Positions 1 through 5,509 of a stretch of 9,644 nt of DNA are shown piece by piece. Position numbers and translations under genes: made by a program. The notes beneath the pieces were generated by a model. That model was not told the origin of the DNA. It searched no databases and saw only the letters and a program-made list of their open reading frames with translations. Origin of the DNA: Bacillota bacterium (lineage in GTDB: Bacteria > Bacillota_A > Clostridia > Lachnospirales > Lachnospiraceae); NCBI GenBank assembly GCA_023443925.1, contig JAEZSL010000254.1, positions 1-9,644 on the forward strand. Direction: 5' to 3'. Position 1 is the first letter of the stretch. Every line of letters begins with the position of its first letter.

Positions 1-60
1 CCTCCATCTTGCATGATAATCATAATGTGGTACTTATGGTTATTATTGTTTGTCAAAAGG
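1..60 (-). promoter_or_regulatory. possible control region and ribosome binding site of a gene beyond the left edge
   Basis: Read on the minus strand, a perfect TTGACA lies at 56-51 and an interrupted dyad follows: arms ATAATCATAA (16-25) and TTATGGTTAT (34-43), 10 bp with one G-T pair and an 8-nt centre. The strand ends in GATGGAGG at 8-1, resembling a Shine-Dalgarno with its start codon just outside. No good -10 lies 16-18 bp from the TTGACA, so the promoter is uncertain. The stretch 61-112 between this and the truA stop holds only an AT-rich palindrome (82-98) and no U-tailed terminator. Confidence 0.35.
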
Positions 61-112
61 AAGAATTTATACGTTAAATTGAAATTTTAGTAAAATTTTT
101 ATATACAGGAAG

Positions 113-910
113 CTAATACCTGACCTCTACTAGGAACAGTCCCTGGGAACTTACCGTTACTCCGGCCGCTCCCCGGTCTTTGGCTTCAAATATTCGAAGT
201 ACCTCCTCCGGCTGCCGGATTCCTTTGCCGATTTCAATTAAAGTTCCTATGATGACCCGCACCATATTATATAAAAATCCGTCGCCTGTAATAGATATTC
301 TTACTTCAAAACAAGGGTTTCTGCCTGCCGTATTCCGATAAGTACGGATTTTCAGAGCTTCTATCGTCCTGACCGTCGATTTGCCGTCTTTCCGGTCAGT
401 GGAAAAGGCTTTAAAATCGTGGGTTCCCAGAAAAAAAACGGCAGCCTTTTCCATAGCGGGAAGGTCCAGATATTCCGTTACATGATACATATATTTTCTT
501 GTAAATACAGGCTGCACCTCTCCCTGGGCAATACGGTATTCATATGTTTTAGCCCTGGCTGAATATCTGCTGTGAAAAGACGAATCCGCTTCTTGTGCAT
601 GAAGTATTTTTATATCTTCCGGCAGTATAGCATTTACGGCTCTTTGAATTTCACCCGGAGACCGGCACGAAAAACACAGGAAATTTGCAGCCTGGCCCAG
701 GGCATGAACACCGGCATCCGTTCTGCCGGAACCGATTACCTTAATGTCCTCCTTCAAATAAGCCGTCAGGCTTTGTTCTACCACACTTTGGACGGAGGGC
801 TTTCCGGTAATTGCTCCCAGGCGCTGCCACCCGGCGTAACTGCTTCCGTCATATGCGAGAATTAATTTTATATTTTTTTTATTATTGCAGTTTCCGGTAT
901 TCTTATTCAT
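113..910 (-). CDS. truA: tRNA pseudouridine(38-40) synthase TruA
   Basis: TruA converts uridines 38, 39 and 40 in the anticodon stem-loop of many tRNAs to pseudouridine. The 265 aa protein is full length for the family. It shows the N-terminal strand LILAYDGSSYAGWQR (16-30), the catalytic motif GSGRTDAGVHALGQ (60-73) with nucleophile Asp65, FHSRYSARAKTYEYRI (112-127), HDFKAFS (164-170) and DGFLYNMVR (210-218). The start ATG 910 follows GGAG by 5 nt. It lies 54 nt after natB with no terminator, so it is probably the third gene of that operon. This is not the ribosomal-protein cluster (ecfT-truA-rplM) where Firmicutes usually carry truA, so it may be a second paralogue, as many Clostridia have; that is inference. 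Confidence 0.95.
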   Translation of the reverse strand: MNKNTGNCNNKKNIKLILAYDGSSYAGWQRLGAITGKPSVQSVVEQSLTAYLKEDIKVIGSGRTDAGVHALGQAANFLCFSCRSPGEIQRAVNAILPEDIKILHAQEADSSFHSRYSARAKTYEYRIAQGEVQPVFTRKYMYHVTEYLDLPAMEKAAVFFLGTHDFKAFSTDRKDGKSTVRTIEALKIRTYRNTAGRNPCFEVRISITGDGFLYNMVRVIIGTLIEIGKGIRQPEEVLRIFEAKDRGAAGVTVSSQGLFLVEVRY

Positions 911-925
911 CTATACTCCATATAT

Positions 926-935
926 GGTTTAAACC
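926..935. repeat. 10-bp palindrome in the natB-truA spacer
   Basis: GGTTTAAACC lies in the 54-nt gap. It has no T-run and no loop, so it is not a terminator. It may be chance or a protein site. Confidence 0.3.
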
Positions 936-964
936 TGATAAAACAAGTTAAGTTAATACCCGTT

Positions 965-2191
965 TTATGCATTAAACATAACTTTTTCACTGTTAAAGGC
1001 TTTTGTAATAAAGGCGGTAAGAATAACTGCCAGCAATAAGGTTCCTCCGATGGTAGCTCCAAACTGCTGCATTGTCAGTTCACCGACCAGAAGTTTTTGA
1101 ATAGAGATAGCGTTGCCATAAACCGGTATCGCATACATACCCAGTGTTCTTTCTTCATTGCCGGAAAACATGGTAGCCATACCTGCCACGATTACAACAA
1201 TTAAAATTGGTGACACAAAAGCTGCGGCTTCCTTCGCTGTTTTAGCAAGTACGGAGGCTAAGGACACCACCGCCACATAAAGATAAACCATGACCAGCAG
1301 GATTGCAAGCAGTTCTACTGTCTGCAGGGCAGAAAAGGTTAAACTTAAACCTTCCGTACTCTCACCGCCGCCAAAACTATTTAGCATAAGGGGCATGGCA
1401 AATATCATGGATAAGGCATATATTGCCGCAGAAAGGCTTGCCAGAATGGAGATGGAGATTAATTTGCCCAAAACGATTTCTCTGCGTTTTAAGGGTGTTA
1501 ATAGCATGCTGGACATGGTTCCCCGTTCTTTCTCACCGGTAATGGCATCAATACCAAGACTCATAGCCCCCTGGAACAGCATGAAGGTAATTAAGTAAGG
1601 AAGCAGCATACCAAATACCTTACCGCTTGCCTTCTGATCATCTACAATTATGGAAGACCCGGGATCTACATCAATGTGAAATACCGTCAGCTGGTTAATA
1701 TCTCCGAACCGGTTCGTCAGAAGCTTCTGCTGGTAACCATTTAAAACAATGTCTACAAAATTGTTCCTGGCGCTGCTTGAGTAATCCTCGGAAGGGTTAT
1801 AAAAGGTTTTCACTTCCGGAATGGTACCGCCATCTTTATAAGCATTTACTTTAGCTATAAAATCATCCTCAAAGATAACCAAAAGATCAGTGGCACCGCT
1901 TAGTATGCCTTCCTTTACGGCGGTTAGATCCGCACCGGATTCCAGATAATTCAGATTGGCCTCATAATTTACCGATGTCATGATATCTTTTAAATCCTCC
2001 GGAGGATTTTGGATATATACGTTTGAAACATGTCTTTCTATATCATCCACCATGGCACTTTGCATCTGTCCCATAAAGTAATAGATTCCAATAATCAGAA
2101 CTGCAGGCAGTATAAATAGGCTTACAATTAATTTTTTATCGGTAAAAACCCGGGTCAGTTCCTTTTTAATAATCTGGCTTGCTCCGTTCAT
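965..2191 (-). CDS. natB: ABC-2 type permease, NatB-like
   Basis: This is the membrane partner of the NatA-like ATPase. With ATG 2191 it has 408 aa: TM1 about 21-40, a large extracytoplasmic domain (about 41-190), then TM segments near 193-212, 244-270, 290-314, 323-343 and 378-396. The cytoplasmic segment after TM2 contains DAITGEKERGTMSSMLLTPLKRREIVLGK (split here as 215-243), the conserved ABC-2/NatB motif that contacts the ATPase. The frame extends 16 codons upstream to 2239, but ATG 2191 is preferred: it is preceded by AAGGAGGAGG (2207-2198) and starts 1 nt after the natA TAA. That spacing implies translational coupling. Topology and family are clear; sodium as substrate is inferred only from resemblance to NatB. 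Confidence 0.8.
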   Translation of the reverse strand: MNGASQIIKKELTRVFTDKKLIVSLFILPAVLIIGIYYFMGQMQSAMVDDIERHVSNVYIQNPPEDLKDIMTSVNYEANLNYLESGADLTAVKEGILSGATDLLVIFEDDFIAKVNAYKDGGTIPEVKTFYNPSEDYSSSARNNFVDIVLNGYQQKLLTNRFGDINQLTVFHIDVDPGSSIIVDDQKASGKVFGMLLPYLITFMLFQGAMSLGIDAITGEKERGTMSSMLLTPLKRREIVLGKLISISILASLSAAIYALSMIFAMPLMLNSFGGGESTEGLSLTFSALQTVELLAILLVMVYLYVAVVSLASVLAKTAKEAAAFVSPILIVVIVAGMATMFSGNEERTLGMYAIPVYGNAISIQKLLVGELTMQQFGATIGGTLLLAVILTAFITKAFNSEKVMFNA

Positions 2192-2192
2192 A

Positions 2193-2969
2193 TTAAGCCT
2201 CCTCCTTACTGTATTCTTTATAAAGTTCAAAGAATGCATCTTCTAAATCACTTGTATTGGTTGCTTCCAGAATTTCAGTCAAGGTTCCGTCCATTACCTT
2301 TTGTCCGTTGATGATGATACCGATTCTGTCGCAGAGTTTTTCTGCTTCGGACATGATATGGGTGGATACTATAACTAATTTACCCTCTTCTTTCAGCTGC
2401 TTCAAATAATCGGTTACATTCCTGGCTGTTACAATATCCAGGCCATTGGTGGGTTCGTCAAAAATAACTACTTCCGGATCATGGACCAGACTGACCGCTA
2501 TGGAAGCCTTCTGCTTCATACCGGTTGACAGTTCATCAATTTTTTTGTCCTGAAAGTCATTAATCCCGAAATAGTCAAATAGCTGCTCTCTTCGTTTTTC
2601 TATGGTTTTATCATCCATTCCGTGCAGCTTTCCGAAAAAATTAAACATATACTTCGGTGAAAATTGCGGATCCAGTTTGATTTCATTGGTAAGAAAAGAT
2701 ATGGATTTCCTCACGTTTTCCGGTTCCTTTACCGTATCATAGCCGCATACCGTAATCTCTCCCTGCGTCGGCTTCAGAAGAGTTGCCACGCAGCGCAGTG
2801 TGGTCGTCTTACCTGCCCCGTTTGGCCCTAAAAGTCCGTATATCTCACCCTTCTTTGCAGAAAGACTTATATTATCTGCTGCTTTCTTCATATTTTTCTT
2901 GGTTTTCTGTTCTGCCATCTGTTTTTTACTTAGCTTATAAACTTTCGTTAAATTTTTAATTTCAATCAT
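2193..2969 (-). CDS. natA: ABC exporter ATP-binding protein, NatA-like
   Basis: This is the cytoplasmic ATPase powering export through the adjacent ABC-2 permease. The 258 aa protein shows Walker A GPNGAGKTT (48-56), signature LSTGMKQK (147-154), Walker B VVIFDEPTNGLD (167-178) and H-loop STH (202-204). The Q-loop position reads FLTNEIKLDP without the usual Gln; from memory this region is also variable in NatA relatives. A Lys-rich stretch (about 13-30) lies between the A-loop Tyr11 and the Walker A strand and looks like an insertion. A GTG at 2990 would add seven residues, but ATG 2969 is preferred because GGGAG lies 6 nt before it and the protein then begins MIEIKNLTKVYK, as is usual. The substrate is unproven: NatAB of Bacillus exports Na+, but drugs or peptides are possible for this superfamily. 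Confidence 0.8.
   Translation of the reverse strand: MIEIKNLTKVYKLSKKQMAEQKTKKNMKKAADNISLSAKKGEIYGLLGPNGAGKTTTLRCVATLLKPTQGEITVCGYDTVKEPENVRKSISFLTNEIKLDPQFSPKYMFNFFGKLHGMDDKTIEKRREQLFDYFGINDFQDKKIDELSTGMKQKASIAVSLVHDPEVVIFDEPTNGLDIVTARNVTDYLKQLKEEGKLVIVSTHIMSEAEKLCDRIGIIINGQKVMDGTLTEILEATNTSDLEDAFFELYKEYSKEEA
2198..2207 (-). promoter_or_regulatory. ribosome binding site of natB inside the natA 3' end
   Basis: AAGGAGGAGG on the minus strand is both a strong Shine-Dalgarno and part of the last natA codons (encoding SKEEA). It sits 6 nt before ATG 2191 and decides this start over the upstream in-frame codon at 2239. Confidence 0.85.
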
Positions 2970-3217
2970 ATACAACTCCCATCTGCGCACTTTAAAACGA
3001 CGCGGGCAGATTAATGGCCTTGCTTCTCCACAACCTGCTGCCTGTTATCGACTAAATGAAACTCATTGATAGCTTAAACCCAGAATTTGCCTTTGTCAAT
3101 CCTTGAATCATTAGAAAAAGCTTAAAATTCAATTAGAACGTACTTGTTACTTGGGTTTACACTTATCCTTAATGCAACTTTCTACTGGCTGATCACTGCA
3201 AAATGGAAAGTTAGCTT
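2970..3217 (-). other. long untranslated leader of the natA mRNA
   Basis: From the inferred start near 3217 to the natA ATG at 2969 there are about 250 nt with no convincing ORF. On the minus strand TAAACCCA (3159-3152) is complementary to TGGGTTTA (3082-3075) across about 70 nt, and AACTTTC/GAAAGTT arms lie at 3206-3212 and 3176-3182. I do not recognise a known riboswitch or T-box (no T-box consensus seen). A second weak promoter, TTGACA (3099-3094) with TAAGCT (3076-3071) at 17 bp, could give a shorter leader. A regulatory role is possible but not shown. Confidence 0.35.
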
Positions 3218-3263
3218 TACATAAATATAGCATGAATATCTAAAAATGTCAAGTATGCTTTAC
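3205..3263 (-). promoter_or_regulatory. natA promoter with two flanking operator-like dyads
   Basis: On the minus strand TTGACA (3252-3247) and TATATT (3229-3224) are exactly 17 bp apart, a near-consensus sigma-A promoter with expected start near 3217. Two similar 16-bp imperfect dyads flank it: GTAAAGCATACTTGAC (3263-3248), overlapping the -35, and GTAAAGCTAACTTTCC (3220-3205), covering the start site. Their centres are 43 bp apart, about four helical turns. This geometry fits repression by a dimeric regulator bound on one face. The regulator is not encoded here and its identity is unknown. Confidence 0.75.
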
Positions 3264-3350
3264 ACGAATTACGAAGTAATTTTTTGCCGGTATTGTTTGT
3301 TACGTTTGTTATTGTGTTCCAGTTATTTGTTTTCCAGTATTTTGTTTTCC

Positions 3351-3625
3351 ATTGTTGGTTTCCGTATTGGTTTCTGTATTTGGTCTCTATATTAGTTTTC
3401 GTATTAGTTTCCCTATTGGTTTCTGTATTAGTCTCTATATTAGTTTCCGTATTAGTTTCCGTATTGGTTTCTGTATTGGTCTCTGTATAGTTTCTGTATT
3501 GGCCTCTGTATTAGTTTCTGTATTGGTCTCTGTATAGTTTCTCTATTGGCCGCTGTATTAGTTCTGTATCGGCCGCTGTCTTAGTTTTTGTATCGGCCGC
3601 TGTATTAGTTTCCGTATTGGTTTTA
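3351..3625. repeat. degenerate 12-bp tandem repeat array (about 22 units)
   Basis: The plus-strand unit is close to gtattRgtttcY, with a second type gtatYggccgct dominating at 3543-3601. From 3364 to 3625 there are 22 consecutive units, most of 12 nt, with three of 11 nt (3485, 3532 and 3555) and one of 13 nt (3376). A diverged unit sits at 3351-3363 and looser relatives occur back to about 3320. A higher-order 47-bp repeat is visible: 3473-3495 recurs exactly at 3520-3542. On the minus strand the unit reads T-E-T-N or T-A-A-D, with indels breaking the frame; on the plus strand it reads L-V-S-V. Neither reading has a credible start or flanking domain. The unit gtattggtttctgta also occurs in the 3' end of prsA at 4247-4261 in the same orientation. 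Confidence 0.92.
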
Positions 3626-3843
3626 CAGCTTACATAATGTTTATTATATGGCCAGCTTAATAGGTTTTATCAAATCTTTATAAAGCGTTAAATCAGATTT
3701 TAAACTGCTTATTAATTTATTATTTAATTGCTGATTTCACTTGGTATCGGTATCAGTTTTATATGATTGCATTAATCCGCTTATATATTTGTTTTATCAA
3801 TTCCCGAATGGTAAAACCTCCCATCCAAAAAACTCTCCTGCAC

Positions 3844-3899
3844 AAAAAAATCCCCATGAAAACAACTGCAGAATCCCTCGGTCCGTTTTCATGAAGATT
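3844..3899 (-). terminator. intrinsic terminator for the prsA transcript
   Basis: The minus-strand RNA has stem arms AAUCUUCAUGAAAAC (3899-3885) and GUUUUCAUGGGGAUU (3863-3849), which pair over 15 bp including two U-G wobbles, with a 21-nt loop. A U-run follows at 3848-3844 (seven U's counting the end of the stem). The two wobbles become C-A mismatches in plus-strand RNA, so it works best on the minus strand. It lies about 310 nt after the prsA stop, the nearest gene upstream, so it probably ends that transcript with a long 3' UTR. Confidence 0.85.
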
Positions 3900-3938
3900 T
3901 TATTTTATACTCTGATGATGATTCACTATCAGCTAATT

Positions 3939-4033
3939 CATTTTAGTTGATTTATACAATCATTTTAATTGATTTATTATGTTAATTTATGCAATCATTT
4001 TAATTGATTCATTTCTTGTTTCATTTCTTGTTT
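3939..4033. repeat. AT-rich block of short direct repeats
   Basis: Two copies of a 26-nt unit containing CAATCATTTTAATTGATT lie at 3951-3976 and 3986-4011 with 24/26 identity. A partial third copy (cattttaRttgattYa) is at 3939-3954. They are followed by two exact tandem copies of CATTTCTTGTTT at 4010-4021 and 4022-4033. The minus strand of the latter reads MKQEMKQEMNQLK then stop, but has no ribosome binding site, so I do not call a gene. Function unknown; probably slippage-prone intergenic DNA. Confidence 0.7.
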
Positions 4034-4123
4034 CATGTTAGTTTATTTCATTTATTTTATTTTTGTTAATTCATTATAATTCATTTATATTTTGCTGTTG
4101 TTAAATATGGCTTCAGATCAACC

Positions 4124-4152
4124 TTTATCTAAACCTTCAGGACTTAGATAAA
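4124..4152 (-). repeat. stem-loop downstream of prsA
   Basis: About 60 nt after the prsA stop the minus strand reads TTTATCTAA, then an 11-nt centre, then TTAGATAAA. Two G-U pairs and one C-G pair extend the stem to 12 bp with a 5-nt CUGAA loop. It is not followed by a T-run, so it looks like a 3'-end stabilising or processing hairpin more than an intrinsic terminator. Confidence 0.55.
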
Positions 4153-4212
4153 TCATCCCCCTGATATTCTATCTTAATTCAAATAATTTATGATACCTGA
4201 GTAATATATCCG

Positions 4213-5355
4213 TTAATCATTTCCTGTCTGTTCAACTGTTTCAGAGGTATTGGTTTCTGTATCAGCTTTATCGGAACCATTCTCAAACTTCATCTCGTTC
4301 CAGACTTTTTCATTAACATCTACCTTAATATCAGAAGCCCAATCCGCATATAAATCCTTAAATGTATCATTCTGCCTTTGTGCAATAATTTCTTCTTTCT
4401 TTTCCAGGGTGGCGTCTTCATTGTTATCATTTACGCAATATAGGATATGATAGCCGTACTGGGTTTCCACAATTCCGCTGATTTCACCTTTTTTCAGGGC
4501 AAAAGCCGCATCCTCAAAAGGTTTTTCCATTTCGCCACGGCCAAAGGTGTATTCCACATTGGAATCTTCCGTATTGGCTTCTGCAAAGTTAAAGAATTTT
4601 TCCGCCTTTTTAGCCTGTTTTAACAGATCCTTGGCTTTTTTATAAGCTTTGTTCTTATCTGCTTCACTCATCGGTATTTTTTTGCCGTCGGTATCCGTTT
4701 TGGAAGTAGGGATCAACAGATGATCTATGGTGATCTGTTTGGCATCTTCATCGGAAACGTCGGTATCCACGTTCATGGTGGAGGCATCATACACTTTTTC
4801 ATAAATCATATTATCACGGTAAAAATCTTCTGCTATATCCAGAGTGAGACCATATTTTGCCTTATCTTCCTCCGTAATATCTTCCATAAGTTTTTGCGCA
4901 TTCTCTTTAATCAGCGCTTCATCCTCTTCTGTGATTTCAGCACCGTATTTTTCTGCCTGGGCGCCGGTGATTTTGGTCTGGGCAATCATATCCATGATTT
5001 CCTGCTTTGCCATTTCTCCAAAGGTCTGGCCGTTAAAGTCGTAGTCCCATATCTGGTCACCGAAATAAGCTTCATACTGGGCTCTGATATACTGAAAATA
5101 TATCATGGCTTTACTATAGCTTACTTCTTCTTTACCAATTTTGACAACGGTTTTTTTAAATAGGGAGTCATCTACAGGCTCAACTTCTTCTTTTCCTGTA
5201 TCCTCACCCGTACCGGCTGTATTACCCTCCGGTGTTACGGCAGCATTCTCCGTATTATTTTTCTGACCCTCACCGTTCTTTTTGGAACAAGCTGTAACCG
5301 ATAATACTACGGTTAACATACTTAAAATAATAAAAAACCTTATCCTGTTCTTCAT
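4213..5355 (-). CDS. prsA: PrsA-like lipoprotein peptidyl-prolyl isomerase (parvulin/PpiC type)
   Basis: This is an extracytoplasmic foldase anchored by a lipid, assisting folding of secreted proteins at the outer membrane face. With the start at ATG 5355 the protein has 380 aa: a basic n-region (MKNRIR), a hydrophobic core (5-22) and a lipobox V-T-A-C with acylated Cys23. A Glu/Thr/Asn/Gly-rich linker (24-65) follows, then a helical SurA-N-like chaperone region (about 66-195) and a parvulin domain (about 207-309) containing DHLLIP, FGRGEME.PFEDAAF and [10 protein letters not shown]. The C-terminus (about 359-380) is a Thr/Glu/Asn-rich tail containing [10 protein letters not shown], whose DNA matches the tandem array at 3351-3625. 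The frame also has ATGs at 5376 and 5370. I prefer 5355 because it gives a standard lipoprotein signal and follows AGGAG (4 nt away, rather close); the upstream ATGs have no clear ribosome binding site. Family assignment is firm; the symbol prsA is by family resemblance, and substrates are unknown. Confidence 0.88.
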   Translation of the reverse strand: MKNRIRFFIILSMLTVVLSVTACSKKNGEGQKNNTENAAVTPEGNTAGTGEDTGKEEVEPVDDSLFKKTVVKIGKEEVSYSKAMIYFQYIRAQYEAYFGDQIWDYDFNGQTFGEMAKQEIMDMIAQTKITGAQAEKYGAEITEEDEALIKENAQKLMEDITEEDKAKYGLTLDIAEDFYRDNMIYEKVYDASTMNVDTDVSDEDAKQITIDHLLIPTSKTDTDGKKIPMSEADKNKAYKKAKDLLKQAKKAEKFFNFAEANTEDSNVEYTFGRGEMEKPFEDAAFALKKGEISGIVETQYGYHILYCVNDNNEDATLEKKEEIIAQRQNDTFKDLYADWASDIKVDVNEKVWNEMKFENGSDKADTETNTSETVEQTGND

Positions 5356-5392
5356 GAAACTCCTATCCATCCGCATATGCGGTACTTTTCCG

Positions 5393-5417
5393 GATACGGC
5401 AAAAGGTTTGCCGCATC
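5393..5417. repeat. hairpin in the prsA leader
   Basis: The minus-strand RNA folds as GATGCGGCAAA, loop CCU, UUUGCCGUAUC: an 11-bp stem with one G-U pair. A further 12-bp palindrome, CCGCATATGCGG, lies at 5371-5382 and covers the upstream ATG at 5376. These are the third and fourth inverted repeats in the short mfd-prsA spacer. A role in mRNA stability or start-codon choice is inference. Confidence 0.6.
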
Positions 5418-5450
5418 TTCTACCAATTCATTATTTTTCTTCCTCCTGCA

Positions 5451-5472
5451 TAACGCAGACCTGTCTGCGTTA
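5451..5472. repeat. 22-bp perfect palindrome between mfd and prsA
   Basis: Arms TAACGCAGAC (5451-5460) and GTCTGCGTTA (5463-5472) flank a 2-nt centre. As RNA this gives a 9-bp stem with a 4-nt loop. If the upstream candidate promoter is real, transcription would start near 5471, so this would be a hairpin at the extreme 5' end of the prsA mRNA. There is no T-run on either side, so terminator function is unlikely. Confidence 0.7.
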
Positions 5473-5477
5473 CTGCT

Positions 5478-5509
5478 TTAATAATTAGTTTGAAAGGAAC
5501 TTTCAAACT
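5478..5509 (-). promoter_or_regulatory. possible prsA promoter inside a perfect palindrome overlapping the mfd stop
   Basis: On the minus strand TTGAAA (5506-5501) and TATTAA (5483-5478) are 17 bp apart, a fair sigma-A promoter (5/6 and 4/6 matches). The -35 lies in a perfect inverted repeat: arm AGTTTGAAAG at 5509-5500, 3-nt centre TTC, arm CTTTCAAACT at 5496-5487. The mfd TGA (5505-5503) is within the first arm. The repeat could be a repressor operator or an RNA hairpin. It lacks a following T-run, so it is not a typical terminator. The promoter call rests on sequence alone. Confidence 0.4.

Noticed and set aside
3267..3286. Plus-strand terminator AATTAC-GAA-GTAATT followed by T's
   Set aside because: The stem is only 6 bp and AT-rich, and no plus-strand gene lies upstream to terminate.
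3284..3490. Plus-strand ORF of (L-V-S-V)n residues, and an overlapping one to 3537
   Set aside because: It is the translation of the 12-bp tandem array, where stops are rare in any phase. There is no ribosome binding site, no domain, and indels break the frame.
3351..3625. CRISPR array
   Set aside because: Units are contiguous 12-mers with no spacers, and no cas genes are present.
3756..3825. Minus-strand ORF of about 22 codons after the terminator (ATGGGAGG..., reading FTIRELIKQIYKRI)
   Set aside because: Short, no recognisable family, only a distant AGGAG, and no promoter seen.
3984..4034. Minus-strand mini-ORF MKQEMKQEMNQLK
   Set aside because: It is made by the CATTTCTTGTTT repeats, has no ribosome binding site, and lies in AT-rich spacer.
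4073..4101. Perfect TATAAT (minus strand 4078-4073) that could start a small RNA ending at the 3844 terminator
   Set aside because: The -35 position reads ACAACA, a poor match, and TATAAT is expected by chance in such AT-rich DNA.
4720..5163. 147-aa plus-strand ORF
   Set aside because: It lies wholly antisense to the PrsA parvulin and chaperone coding region, with no sign of a family of its own.
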